NCBI GenBank assembly: GCA_022749755.1
Contig: CM040446.1
Location: forward strand, 5,572,966-5,636,965
Reading direction: 5' to 3'
DNA: 64,000 nt
Origin: Azadirachta indica
Taxonomy: Eukaryota > Streptophyta > Magnoliopsida > Sapindales > Meliaceae
A program made the translations under genes and the position numbers. Of the stretch, positions 1-12,870 are shown piece by piece. The notes under the pieces were generated by a model. The model ran no database searches. It saw only the letters and a list, made by a program, of their open reading frames with translations, and was not told the origin of the DNA. Position 1 is the stretch's first letter. Each line of letters starts with the position of its first letter.

Positions 1-1741
1 TTATCTTTGTATTAAATATAGATAGTACTCGTCACTATTTTAACTTTAAAATTATATCATTATATGATATAATTTAAAATTTATAATGAAAAAAATTTAA
101 AATTATAACGAAAAATTTTGAGAATTATCCTGTACAGTTGAATACAAAATAATATATTAAATGGGTGCATCTTATTTGCATAATACAATTTGGTGTAAAT
201 GAAGTATGAAAGACATCTCTCTCTATATATATATATGTATGAATATTTATTAATGGGGGAATTATTCCCACTTAAGATAGAAGAAAAAGCATGGAGAAAA
301 GAAAAAAAAAAGAAAATTCCATAGTCCACTGAAACAAGTTTCTAATGGATATGGAAGGGAAGGCCCTCAAGCTTTTGATTTTCCTTCTCAACGAAGTCGA
401 CACCAAGTCATAAAAATTACTTATAGATAAAGCAGTTAGCGTGTATAAAAAGTGCTTTTGTTAGGTGGGTCGGTATACAATTATTTTCATGAATCATTTA
501 TATCATCATTATCAAATTAGTTCGACACCAATTACCTAAAATTAATTAGTGAGTCGGTAATTTTCACAATTATAATTTAAATTGGTTTGATTTCAAAGTT
601 GTTTGTTTTTAGGTTTGAATAATTGAGTATAAATTATCTTTATTGATTTAAATAACTTAAGTGTTTATTTTTTCAATTTAACTAAATTATATATTTACAC
701 GACATTTAATGATTAATGCAAGTGTAATTGAATTTAGTTAGCAGTAATTTGAAAAAAAAAATATTTTTATAAATTTAATTTATTCCTAACCATATTATAT
801 ATTCATTTATAAATTTCATTTATTTTCTAACTACTTAGATTTTATACATTCAATTATAAAGTTATAAAATGTTAAATTTCTTTTTCTTTTTTTTAACGTT
901 TATAGATGTTATTAACAAAGGTCTGGAAGTTACTTTAAAAAGTATTAGAAACTCATATATAATTAATAATTAAAATTTACTTTTGAAAGAATTTAAAAAT
1001 AATTTCATCTATTTTGACAATATTTTCCTTTTCATCATCAACTACCGATTAAAACATTAAAATAATATTGGGTAGTTAATTAAAACTCAAAAAATCTCGT
1101 GTGTAGTAGACTTTCCCATACTTTAAACTAGTTATTTAAGCAGTCGATAAATAGTTCTATATGGATTTGATTTGATTTGATTTATTGCTTGCAAATATAT
1201 ATATATATATATATAAATTAATGATATAATCAAACCCTAGAACTAGAAAGACTTTTAATATTATATGATATCATTTTCTTTAACATTATCTCTAATTACA
1301 TTAATTAGGAACTAATAAATTAAGCAGATATATGATATCAATTTAATCTTATTACAAACAAATCCAGCATACTGTTTTGATGAATTACACATGTAGCGGA
1401 GTCCATGTGAAGACATTATTGCATGCTTAATTGGGAAACATATATAGCTTTTATATAATTATATATGTTACACCAGTACAGGTGTTGTAATAAATACTTA
1501 ATTTCTCTATCAGTTATTACAGTTTACGCGGTTTGTGGGATCAAAAGGAAATTCGATGCCGCGTATTCTTCTTCCTTTGCTTCAAAAGCGGAATACTTAA
1601 TTTATTCTCGGAATCAATTCCTATTGATGAGACAGTTTATCTTTGTTATTTTCTCTTCTTCTTCTTCTTCTTCTTCTTCTTCTGTTGAAATCTAGCTATC
1701 TGGCTCCTTGGTTTCAGTAGGGGAATAGTTTGGAGAAGAAG
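1..1741. other. AT-rich upstream spacer
   Basis: I see no gene here. The stretch is AT-rich with a short (TA)n run near 1196-1215. A pyrimidine tract of TTC repeats at about 1655-1683 lies just upstream of the calmodulin-like gene and is probably in its 5' UTR or promoter. Small open frames here show no family resemblance. Confidence 0.6.
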
Positions 1742-2419
1742 ATGGTGATATCCATACTGTTATTAGTAGTTCTATTCATTGCTGGTTTCGTTAATATCTT
1801 CTTTTACTTTCCCACTAAGAAATTCTACGCATGGATTCAATCTAGATTTATCAGAGACCGCCCTTTGGCTGTTGAAGCAATTGCTAGTAATCCTGAGGTT
1901 TCATCGAGCAAATCAGAAAGGAGGGCTTCATACAAGAAAACTGAGCTGAAGAGGGTTTTTGCGACGTTTGATAAGGATGGAGATGGATTCATAACACAGA
2001 AAGAGCTCAGAGATTCCCTGAAGAATCTGAGACTGACGGTTTCAGAAAAAGAAGCTGAAGAAATGGTTGTGAAAGTTGATACTAATGGCGATGGACTGAT
2101 CGATTTCGACGAGTTCTGCATGCTGTATGAGGTTATTATGGGGGTTCAGAATCATCAGCAGGATGGCATAGATGAGGAAGGTGGAGGAGAAGGAGGTTTG
2201 AAGGAGGCTTTTGATGTGTTTGATAAAGATAAAGATGGGTTAATTTCAGTGGAGGAATTGGGTTCAGTATTGTCCTCTCTAGGGTTAAACGAAGGGAAGA
2301 AGATTGAGAATTGCAAAGAGATGATAAGAAAAGTGGATATGGATGGAGATGGTATGGTTAATTTTGATGAGTTTAGGAGGATGATGAAAGCTGGAGGTGG
2401 GCTTCTTACAGCCTTCTGA
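1742..2419 (+). CDS. Calmodulin-like protein with N-terminal membrane anchor (CML3/5-like)
   Basis: Single-exon gene for a 225-residue calcium sensor. Residues 1-23 form a hydrophobic stretch (MVISILLLVVLFIAGF...) expected to act as a signal anchor, followed by a basic/polar linker to about residue 65. Four canonical EF-hand loops follow, at about 77-88 (DKDGDGFITQKE), 113-124 (DTNGDGLIDFDE), 161-172 (DKDKDGLISVEE) and 199-210 (DMDGDGMVNFDE). All have Asp at position 1 and Glu at position 12, so all four should bind Ca2+. An acidic Gly/Glu-rich linker separates the two EF pairs. The first ATG of the open frame is at 1742; the frame could extend upstream only through a TTG codon, so I start at 1742. 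Plant proteins with this plan (for example CML4/CML5 of Arabidopsis) sit on endomembranes and relay Ca2+ signals to partner proteins; location here is inferred from the anchor. Lack of introns is usual for CMLs. Confidence 0.92.
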   Translation: MVISILLLVVLFIAGFVNIFFYFPTKKFYAWIQSRFIRDRPLAVEAIASNPEVSSSKSERRASYKKTELKRVFATFDKDGDGFITQKELRDSLKNLRLTVSEKEAEEMVVKVDTNGDGLIDFDEFCMLYEVIMGVQNHQQDGIDEEGGGEGGLKEAFDVFDKDKDGLISVEELGSVLSSLGLNEGKKIENCKEMIRKVDMDGDGMVNFDEFRRMMKAGGGLLTAF

Positions 2420-4148
2420 TCTATCAGTTTCTCTTCTCTGATCACAAATGTTGTATATACAACAATAAACACATTTTCTCACAAGTGTGTGCATGTGTGT
2501 TGATGAATTTTCTTTCCTCGACATCGATGGATGCCACTAACCTGAGGGAGAATTCCAGACGAAATGTCAACAAAAACATGGAAGGGTTTGCAAGTATTTG
2601 GGTGTTTGATTGTAGCAGATAGAGAATTTTATTGGAGTAGATTAAGCTTTAATCTTGCATTAATTTCTCTTTGGAAAGAGTCAAAAGAGTCTTTATGTGT
2701 CATTATTGTACAGCAATCCTCGCTTCTATGTCTTTTTAGAGACAAATTAGTACTTTTGCACTTCCGAAGAACACGTCTCTGTTTATCTTTTTAAGATTTG
2801 ATCTTATTTCGTAAATAAATTATTAAATCTACAATCATTTGGATATTAAAATATAATCTTATTTTAAGAGATTGTATATTTTTCTGTTTGAAATATGAAC
2901 ATAATTATTTAAATATTTAAAAGTCGTTTATTTTTTAATTTATATTAGAATATTTGTTAAAAATATTTGAATATAATTAATTTAAAAATTTTTACTTAAA
3001 TTTAGGTGAACAAATATCTGAATAAGTGAATATTTTTATTTTTTAAAAATATTTTTATTTTATTAATTTATTTATTTAATAAAATTAAAATTCTATTTAA
3101 TTATTTTTGACATATATCTTTTCTATAAAGAGTCTTCTCATCTTTTGAATTCTATTTATTTCATACTTTAATTATTATAATAAATTTATATATTTACGCA
3201 ATTACAATTATATTACAATATGACTTATTATTGTTATTTAATTTTTATTAATTTTTATATCATTGATTAGAAATTATTTTTTTTTTTAAAATAAACATAT
3301 ATCAAACAAATAAAAAATATATATACTAATATAATTTATTAATTTTTTTCTCTATTATTGTGTTAATAAAATTAAAATTATTATAAATATAAATATATTA
3401 TTTAAAAATATATATTAAAATATTTAATTTTTTTTTAATTTTTTTTTTTTATTAAATAAACAATTTAATACTTATTTTTAAATCTTTTAAAATAAAAAAA
3501 ATATATCATTCCATTCAAATTCAAAAATTCAAATTTCAATTGTGTTTTAGAATTAAAAAAAAAAAATACAAACTCTATCTAAATCTGAATAGAAGAAAGA
3601 TATAGTGGGTTAGTTTCTGTTCACTGATTTTGGATAGCAAAATTATAGCATCTATCAAAAACTGCTCAAAGCCAGAGAACAGAGTAACTTGAGGATATGG
3701 GCCAATGAGAATCTTGAAAGTGTGGTAGCATAATTGCCAACCCCACAAGCCAATGATAGAGTTTCTCCTTTGCTTGTTGGTTGAGCTAGCAAGTCGTGAA
3801 AATACATGGATCCCACCAGAAAATAGAAAAGCAGCAGCAGAAAAGATGTGTAGAACACCTGAAAGATGAGAAAATGAGAGAGAAGTGACGCAGCCTCCCC
3901 TGTTCAAATTTCAAACCAGGAAGTGGTCTATAATTTCTAGAAGGAAGGCAGGCAGGCCGGCAGCCTTCCTTCCCTTGTGTGTCAACAACAATTTCTCCAC
4001 AGTTGAGGAGCATTAAGATTTCGGAGAGATTCAATGTTTCTAATGACAAATCCAATTGAAACAATTTCGTAAAATGACAGCCACTTAGGAAATGCATGTG
4101 GTTGCTGCAGCACTGCACATCCTCCTATTTTACAAAACATATATACAC

Positions 4149-4185
<37 letters not shown>

Positions 4186-4491
4186 AACAGATTATTAATG
4201 CTACTGATTGAAAGTCTACAAACATCTATGGATGTTATATATCCTCTTCAAACCAAATACAGAAATTGCAGAAACAAGACCTTGTTAACAGTGTGGTTCA
4301 TAAAATGTGCATTTGATCAAACCTACTCTTAGCAGATAAAAGAGAATGAGCCCCTGCATTGGTGTGCACCAGTAACAGCAGCATAAGAATTTCAATAGCC
4401 TTCACATCATCAGCAATACAACCTTCCAGTACTGCTTAAATATGCATTATGTATATTCTATCCACAAGAGCCAAATGAATATAATTTTTTT
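2420..4491. other. Spacer between convergent CML and CUE genes
   Basis: Holds the 3' UTR of the CML gene, then very AT-rich DNA (2800-3560), then more balanced sequence (3570-4490). The latter probably includes the 3' UTR of the minus-strand CUE gene. Open frames on the minus strand at 3575-4118 overlap in several registers and match no family I know, so I do not call a gene. Confidence 0.5.
4151..4184. repeat. (GATA)n microsatellite
   Basis: Uninterrupted AGAT/GATA tetranucleotide repeats, about eight units, in the 3' flank of the CUE-domain gene. Likely length-polymorphic. Confidence 0.9.
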
Positions 4492-7400
4492 TTAGAAAAC
4501 ATCAGGGTGGAAACGGCCTGGAATAGAGTTGCTCTGGTCAGCCTGTTTCAGGTGCATTGTTAATGCATAGTTGTTCACCTGGTTGGCCATCACAAGATCA
4601 AATGATAATCATTAGATTCTAAGAATTGACAAAAGGGAGATGCAACAGAATATAACTATGGTAGTCTCTGAGTGTGTATGTTTCATAAGCCTCACCTCTA
4701 GTGTTCTCAGCTGCTCCTGATACTGGGACACTAACTGCTTCAGGTGATGCAGTTCATGGTTCCGTTCTTCATACTCTTTCTGACGCTCATGCTGGATAGC
4801 CACAGCTCGCTTGAGAATCATATTTTCTTGAAGAAGTGCTTCTACTTGTTCCTTTAGCACCTTATTTTCCTATAATAAAGCATGCAGTGTTAACAAAATT
4901 TTATGAAATCAACCTGTAGTTGATAGATTTTACATCCCCTACAGCCCAAATCCCTCCTCCAACCCCAATTTCACTGATAAACCACTCAAAAAAGGAAATA
5001 TAGAATGACCTCTGATGGTAACTAACCTGGTGGAAACTTTGTGCTGTGTCAGCACTAGCTCGTGCAGAGATGGATTTCTCCAAAATTTCTAGGGCTCTTG
5101 AAGCACGGGCTCTGGCATCATCAATATTAGAAGCACTCATCATTTCTCTAACGAACAGCTCTACCCACTCTGGACCATCTAATTGGAGCACTTTTGGCGC
5201 TGATGAATCCTCAGTAGATGGAACCTCTCCATTAGTTGCTGCAGTGCCTGCACGCAGATAGTACTCTTCACTTTGAGAACTGCTATTTGCCAAAATCATC
5301 ACAAGAATCTACACGTAGAAGTTTACTACGTTTAAGAGCTAGGATATTAATTATTAGCTGTCCCAGTTAGCTAAGGTAAAATCATGGATCCTGATCCCAA
5401 ACTCCAACACAATCCTGATCCAAAATGAAGCAGATTCCAATAAAGACTACTTATTATCATAGCTGAAGTAACCTAAACTTAGACTTGTCCACTTTTCTCA
5501 AATTATGGTGTGTTTCTTCTTATTTGTTTATGGTGCTCAACAAACACGTAAACTTTATCACCGTCAAGCAGCATTCAAGCAGTTTTTTAAGATTCACCTA
5601 TCAGAATCTTTAGTACTTGCATTGTGTACTGTCCCCCAATAAAATTTAACAGAATAAAAATTTCTTGTCATCAAAATCATTTAAAAAAATTTAAATCAAG
5701 AGAAGTGCAACATTAACCTGCATGGCAGAGACAATTTATTACCTAAGTCCACAATGGCACAAGCTGCAAATCTCAGAAAGAAAATAGATATAGCTAATTT
5801 TAATCTTTGTTGACACAGAAAGGAACCAAGCAAATGGGGTGTGCCAACCTGTATATGGAGATCTAAGGAACATACAAAGAAGCGCATACTTATAGTTTCA
5901 TAAAACAACTAAACAATTTAGAAAATACAAAACAAAACATATTTACTCAAATGACTTTTCTGTAATCCATGCCTCAACAGATCATCTGACTGATTTTCCA
6001 GTAGTCAGATAACAAGAAAAATTATGTAAAATAAGAGTGAATTGAAGAAAGACTATTCTAGTGTTAGATGGGTGGTGATCAATGGCAATAGTGTAAACTT
6101 GCATTCTGGTCAAATTACACCCAGATATATCATTCTATCACACTTAGACTTTGCATAAAGAATATGAATATACACAAGCGGCAGGGATAAGAAGTTAGGA
6201 AGTGACCATGAATAACTTTGAATTGAGTTACCACAGAAAAGATATTTGTAGGAAAGATAAAACACTAACTTCATTGAAAAGCAAAAATTGAATCGTCATT
6301 CATAAATTAAGTGAAGAAAGTAATTCATCTATGAATAGCATTGCCAAAAGTACTGTAATACATTTTGTGAAAATGATTAAACAATCATTAATCAGCACAA
6401 AGCCTGTGCAAATGGTAAAGCATCTTATAGAATCATAGTAGAGGAATAAAGGGGAATTAGCAATGTGGAGTATAGCCACCCAGATTTACATTGAGTCTAA
6501 AGCTATGGCTGCCTATGGTCTTAAACAAAGCATGAACCCTGCTCTTTCACAAAAGAGCAGCAACAAATTCTTATAACCTTCAAATTTCATGGTACACATA
6601 ATGCAGAATAATTGGTCAGGACCAAATATTTAAACTGGAGCAATTCATTCCAGGCAGGTCGCAAATTAAAATCACGAAAAGCTAGAGTTCCATTCTAACC
6701 ACATTATAATTTAAGAAAGTAAAATGTGCAAACCATGCTAGAAGGCTTCTTATTATATCTACTAGAATAAGTTCAAAACATGCTTTAGGAGACCAAAATA
6801 AATGGCCCATGACTTATGCGCAAAGGCCTGATAATTGATTTGATGAGATCATTAAACCAAAATGTGAAGTTCAACAGACAATCACAGGCAGTTTGAAGGT
6901 TATGACATATTAAATAAGGCAATATTTTTTCAACGACTGTTTTCCATTTAGCCCTTGCTTTGCACCATTCTCACATAAGAGAGGGCTAAATACTCTCTAC
7001 CTTATACTTCAGGGGGATTGCAAAATTCAGACAGTAAGAACAAGGGAAGATATTTCTTCACATTAGATAAACTCAATATCTAGTAAATTTAAAGGAAGCT
7101 TTAGAAATCCAGATATAGCACAATTGGAAGCAATTTGTTGATTCAGAACAATTCCTACACATACCTTGAGCATTGGTTTCTGGGGCTAAATCAGATTTGC
7201 TGGCAGCAGATAGCTCATTTTTAATAGCAGATCCCAAACGAAGCTCATTTAAACTTCTGATAGCTGAATCCAAATCATCTCCACATTCTTCAAGTGCTCT
7301 CTCAAGAAGCTAAAACACAAAATTTCAAAACAGTCACGAATAAATCTCATGATCCAACCAAACACTTCATATACATATCCTCCAAATTTTCAAAACACCT

Positions 7401-7823
7401 ATTCCCTACCATCACAACCATAATCAATTATTAATATTCAAATACTAAAATCCAAGTAATAACATCATAAAAAAGGAAGACAAAAATTAAAATTCAGATG
7501 CAATGATCGTCAACAGAAGTCATACCAATTTGTATCCCCTCTTATCCATATCAATTAATAAAACGAAACATCAAACGATAATTCCAAGAAACGATAGAAG
7601 ATAAAAAGGGAACCTGCTTGTCCATGTCAGGGAAAATCGCAGCGAGCTGGTCGATCAGATGAGATTCAGCGGGGAAAGGAAAATGATTGGAGACAGAAGC
7701 AGACCTCGGAGGAGAGAACCGTACGGGAGAAGAAGACGAGCAACGGATTCTCTTGGTAACAGGAGGCGATGTTGCAGCTATATCTTCAAAAAAAGATCTC
7801 TTTCCGCACAGAATTGCAGACAT
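4492..7823 (-). CDS. CUE-domain, coiled-coil protein (ubiquitin-binding CUE family, plant type)
   Basis: Multi-exon minus-strand gene. Exons: 7614-7823 (start MSAILCGKRSFFED, 70 codons), 7165-7309, about 5037-5282, 4696-4869 and 4492-4578 (ends IPGRFHPDVF stop). The junction of exons 1 and 2 encodes a CUE-like helical segment (HLIDQLAAIFPDMDKQ, then LLERALEECGDDLDSAIRSL) with the Phe-Pro and the acidic-Leu-type end expected of ubiquitin-binding CUE domains. Exon 3 encodes a conserved block (PEWVELFVREMMSASNIDDA). Exons 4-5 encode a long coiled coil (KVLKEQVEALLQENMILKRA ... QYQEQLRTLE) and the strongly conserved C-terminus. Total is about 285 residues, the usual size of the Arabidopsis At1g80040/At5g32440 family. 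Members are presumed ubiquitin-binding adaptors; no enzymatic activity is known. The 1.9 kb second intron is not phase-consistent with the acceptors I can see: exon 2 ends in phase 1, while acceptors giving the right frame need phase 0 or 2. A small exon or a different donor may be missing from my model, so exon 3's 5' edge (5279, 5282 or 5308) is unsettled. Confidence 0.85.
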
Positions 7824-9989
7824 GTTTTAGCTTCAGTCTGCTCTGTAATTTTTTCTCCTCTCTACTCTCTCCCCTTCAATTCCCCCTTCTCTTTCATGCA
7901 GCGATCCGATTTATTATCCCCTCAACCAACCAACCAAAATGTAAGATATTCGATCCAATTAGGTTTTCGCTATCCCCGTTTGCAATTAATCAGATTTAGA
8001 AACTCGATTTATAGATACGAAATCAATAATTAGGATTAATTCAATGAAGAGAAAGGAATTCTCAGTATTGATCGGTTTCGGTTTTATCTTTTCTTTTTCA
8101 TTTTCTTTTTCTTTCTGAGACGGTTTTCCGCTGCGGCGACCTTCTTGTCGTTGGTGGAATCCGCTTAGGATAATCCACGCATGTTAACGTGTTCGGATTC
8201 TATTGGGTTCTCTCGTTTTGTATTTGCTCATGTGGTCAGTACGTTCTCTTCATAACAGCCGCTCGATTGAAGCTGCACTTGTAAGCCATCCGATTAGATT
8301 ACCATTTCTTTCCGGTCATGCGCTCCAAAAGCCCAAATCTATGGACGGCCCGGCCCACGAGCCAAAGTAAACATTTACAAGCCCAAATCATCACCAGGCC
8401 ACGAGACAATGTGATGATTGACATTTGACAACAGAGTTTTGTTTAAAACAAGAATAATTATGTTTTTTTTGGAAACATTGTTTTTAAAAACTACTTTTGT
8501 TTCCTAAAAATAAGTTTGGTTTAGGGTTAATGAATTGGGTTGGCATAAGATGATGATGAGCAGTGGCTTTTGTGCTTAGCACATAATCAACATATCATGA
8601 GAGGGGATCCCATTTTGTCCAAGTAAATGTGCTGTAAGTAAACCCTCTCTATTCATTATGCTTAACAACAACACTGGGTGGTCTCAATCTAAAGCTTGTA
8701 TAATATCTAATGACTAAATTTCCCTTTTTGTGTCCCCTCTTTTCTCTTCATTTTCTTGCTTTTAAACAAACATTCCCATTTATTACTACTGTCCATTATT
8801 TGATTGAATTAAGCAGCTTAATGAAACTCCACACTCACACTCTGGTCTACTAAGTGCTCTGCTCTCTCTCACTCAAGTTAGTTCATTTCAAACCAAGTTA
8901 CTACTTTTGAAATTGCTTTAACAAAATTAGTCAAGAAACATATTCATAGCAGTCACTTGAGGAGGGGATTCTTTTCTAGTATGCAATCACCAATAAAATC
9001 TCCTCAAATGACTTGAATTCCAAACCATCATCATGATGATACCTAACATGAAACCATGTTGCATTAGTGGTTCATTTTCAATGTGTTCATGTATGTATAA
9101 TTTTTATCCGGTTAAAATAGAACTGTTGGACGGGTAATTTAATTGGTGTTTATAAGGATTTTTTTTAATATGATTTGTTGATGATATGGGTGTGGTTTTA
9201 TTTGAAGATTTGATGTTAATTTGGGTCCTAGATGGGGTTTAAAAGATACCAAGATAAGCAAACATTGTTCAATTTTTATTTTTTATTTTTTTTGGAGGGG
9301 GGAAAAAGTGGGGAAATTAATGAGTAGGGAGCTTTATGTTACACCAATTATTTAGGGTTAGTAAACTTTAGATTACACCTCCAAAAATTAGGAAATCTTG
9401 TTGTTTGATCATATCATATGATGAGGTTGAGTGGTGGGGTATGATAAATAGGGACCCACAAACTTAGTGGGGGCAATGGGTATCGCTCACTCCTTTCCAA
9501 CAAGGACTTTTGTCAATTTGCAAGTTGCAAAACACAAGCACATTTTATTATTAAGAGAATTAAAAATATATATAAAAAAAAAAAAAGAAAAAGAATAGGG
9601 GATATGGGAATTGGCATTTGCTTTTTCTTCACCTAAGAGAAGGCATCATAGAGATAAATAGAATACCATTTTGTTTTTATGGTTGTTGATGAAATGACCT
9701 CTCACCAAGCACCTTCCCCCTTTTCTTTTATATAAATAAATTAATTAATTAATTAATTATTAAAATAAAATAATATTAATAAAAAATATAATAAATAAAA
9801 AAAAAAAAATCTCTAAGGGGAAAAGAGAAGAGAACCCACATATGATAAACCTCTCAATTTCCCTTTCTCAATCTATCTACATGTAGCTATAGGAATATAT
9901 ATCTAACTTAACACTTTCTTTTTATTTTTTTATTTTTATTTTTTATTTTTTATTTTTTATTTTTTTTTGTTTTGTGTTTGATTTCTAGA

Positions 9990-9993
<4 letters not shown>

Positions 9994-10024
<31 letters not shown>
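9994..10024. repeat. (GA)n microsatellite
   Basis: About fifteen uninterrupted GA units. The open frame beginning here with Met-Glu-Arg repeats is a product of the microsatellite and is not a gene. Confidence 0.9.
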
Positions 10025-10026
<2 letters not shown>

Positions 10027-12448
10027 CTTGATAAGATTGCACTCAAATATGCTCTTGACTATCTTTCCATTTGCTTTGACCAACCAATAATGCACTTCAA
10101 CAATTATTTCTTCATTAATTTTATTCATTTTCTTCTAATTTTTGTTACATATTTAAAAAATTTTAAATATCTACCAATATTTCATCTGTTGTGCTTTCAA
10201 AATTAAAGTTGAAGTATAACAGTTTCAAACATATTCTTAACGTTGTTGGTTTAATAGTTAGAAATTTCTTTTTTTTAAAGAATTTTGATAATAATTACTA
10301 ATTTGTTTAACAATTTGTTAGGAGATATCTTTTTAATTTTTTTAATAATAAAAATCTAGAAAGGAGAGAAATTGGGAGTATATTGATGTTATGGAGGGCT
10401 TCTAGAAACAAGGAGGAATAGAAAATCCAAGCAAAATTTATAATAATAATTAATAGATTCATAAATTGCTTTTTGACACGGAAAATTATTCTGCTATAGT
10501 ATAATTTATAATTTTTTTAATTAATTAAACTCCCGTATATTTAGAACCTATTTATTCTATAATTTATACTAAATAATCTTTACAACCCACATATTATTTA
10601 TTAATTTTTAATTTTTACTTATTATAAACTTTTCAACCCTAAATTAAATAAATAAGTCTTTTATTGGTTAACAAATTCAAAATTTTCACTTACTATAAAC
10701 TTTTTTTTATTTAAAAGAGTTAAATTAATTAAGAAAATGATTATAGATAGAGAGAAAGTTGATCACAAAAAATTAAATTTTCAATCTTAATCTAGAATTC
10801 GATAGGAATTTGCTTGTTATGAATTAATTGAGTATTTTTTTTAAAAAAAAATCAATCCTTTTCTGTCAAAACAAAATGTTGATAGTAAAATTTGTAAAAA
10901 TGTGAGATAATGAGAGTAACTTATGACATTAATAAAGTGTTCCTAATCTTTTTATTTTAATATATTTTAATAAAATAAAATTTTAAAAAATTATAAAGAT
11001 TTTAGAGATATAACAATAACATTACTTGAGATGTTTTGATCATAAAATTATTCATTAAAAAAAAAAAACTAGTATAGTGACTTAACACTAGCATATAAAA
11101 TAATTTTAAACATATGCTTTTTGTGCATTAAAAATACAATTAAATTTCAAGTACTAATCATAATTTGTTTCACAAAATTAATTCATAGGCCTATTGAAAA
11201 ATGAATTTATTCTTTCTTAGCAAACAATTGCTTTTGTCTGGTATTATTCATATTACTTTGATTATATATGTTAAAGATAGATACTCTTTATTTCAATGAG
11301 TACTGATCATCTTTATTTATTTATTAAAATTAAAAAATAAATTAAGTTTAAAATAGATAGATTTAATAATACAGAATATTTGATTATAGCATGAGCTTTT
11401 AAATAAATAATTACACCATTAATAATAATTAAATATTGATGGTACTTTCTCTCATTCAAATTCGTTTTAAAATTTACATTTTCTTTATTTATAAATTTAA
11501 CTTTAAATAAATTACATTAAAAAAATATATATTAATTAACTTAACATATGTTATTTATGTTAAGCATGCTCTCTACTTTCACGTGTTATATGTATAATTT
11601 ATTATTAATACCTTATTAACTTTTAAACTTTTATTTATTATAATAATTTTTATCCTTTTTTAAATGAATATATGTTGTATTTTCAACAAATTTGGAATAG
11701 TTTTAACAAGAAAATTATTATAGACGGAGAAGAGTTGAGTATGAAGAAATAAGTTTTCAATTACAATTGGAGGTAATTTATTTGTTATAAATTAATTGAC
11801 AATGTATGGAAGAAAATCAGTTAATCATTTAAATAAAAAACTAAGTTTAATAACACTATGTGTTATAAGAATTTTTTTATTATAATAAATTTTAACGGAG
11901 TAAATAAAGAAAAGAGGTTTGATAAAGATTTTGGAGGGCTAAAAACAACATTACTATAATTAAAATATAAATTATATAGATCAAATTCAATTTTACATAA
12001 TCTCAATGTAATTCACATATGTAATTTTTGTCTTATAATTTTTTAAAAATAGTAACACAAACCAATCTATATTATACAAATTAACGTGATAGTGTTAAAA
12101 AAAAATTAAAATCGTTGAACTCCCAACAACACTATCACATATTATAATAATTAATTGTTGTACTAAAACTTGTATAAAGTAATTAAAGGGATATATTTTT
12201 ATATACATATACATGCATGTAATATTAGATTAAAATTTTTTCATAAATTAATAGAATCTTTAGTCACACAAGCTCTTTTTGACATGATCACCATCGCATT
12301 AATGTATAATTAAAATAGTTTACAAAATTTTTCATATAGCATGAAGGAAAAATAACTGATAAATAAAAAACTACAACACTAATGGTGCATTATGATAAGA
12401 TTGTAATACTTTAAATATGTTATATTTATATTAATTATACGTCTTTAA

Positions 12449-12600
12449 AGGCTGGCAGAGTTGGTAAGTCACTCTCTTTACTTTTAAGCAACTGAGTTCG
12501 AACTCAATTGGTTTATAAGTAAAAAGAGTGGTTTATCAATTTGGTCTACTTCTAGGGACTTATAAATATTTTTCGATTATGACTCACCTTTTACCTTTTA
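12449..12600 (+). mobile_element. SINE-like element with tRNA-type pol III promoter
   Basis: Within AT-rich DNA stands a tRNA-like head. An A-box-like TGGCAGAGTTGG lies at 12453-12464 and a B-box-like AGTTCGAACTC at about 12495-12505, roughly 30 bp apart as in tRNA genes. Plant SINEs are derived from tRNAs and keep these two boxes. No foldable complete tRNA is present, so this is not called as a tRNA gene. The 3' limit and target duplication were not identified; the end given is approximate. Confidence 0.4.
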
Positions 12601-12679
12601 AAACAAATATTAAATTTATATACTTGAAATTAAATTGAAGTGAGTGTTATACTAAAATATTATAATATTAAATTAATAT

Positions 12680-12870
12680 TATAAGAAATTGATGATAAAT
12701 TTGAAATGAAAAAATAATTAAGGGTCAAAATTAGATGAATATTATAACTTTCAAATTTAAATATTAAAATAAGATTATATTAATTATTAGAAAATAAAAA
12801 TAAGGATAATATAGTTATTTTATATATTTTTTTTTTATAATTGAAGAGTAAAATAAATAATTTAAAAAAA
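12680..12870 (-). repeat. Single arm of a foldback/MITE repeat family
   Basis: This sequence is closely similar, in inverse orientation, to blocks at about 41780-41930 and 52040-52175, and in the same orientation to 42190-42320 and 52555-52690. Shared words include AAAATAAGGATAATATAGTT-like and AAATTTAAATATTAAAATAA-like runs. It appears to be a solitary arm or relic of the foldback elements described at 41639-42382 and 51864-52864. Confidence 0.5.

Noticed and set aside
1730..1741. Four extra N-terminal codons for the calmodulin-like protein
   Set aside because: They depend on a TTG start; a proper ATG follows at 1742 and begins the hydrophobic anchor.
3575..4118. Three minus-strand open frames next to the CUE gene
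   Set aside because: Mutually overlapping registers with no recognisable domain; more likely 3' flank of the CUE gene.
9991..10206. Open frame starting in Met-Glu-Arg repeats
   Set aside because: It is a reading of the (GA)n microsatellite followed by AT-rich low-complexity sequence.
12449..12520. A functional tRNA gene
   Set aside because: A and B boxes are present but I cannot fold acceptor and anticodon arms; SINE head is the better reading.
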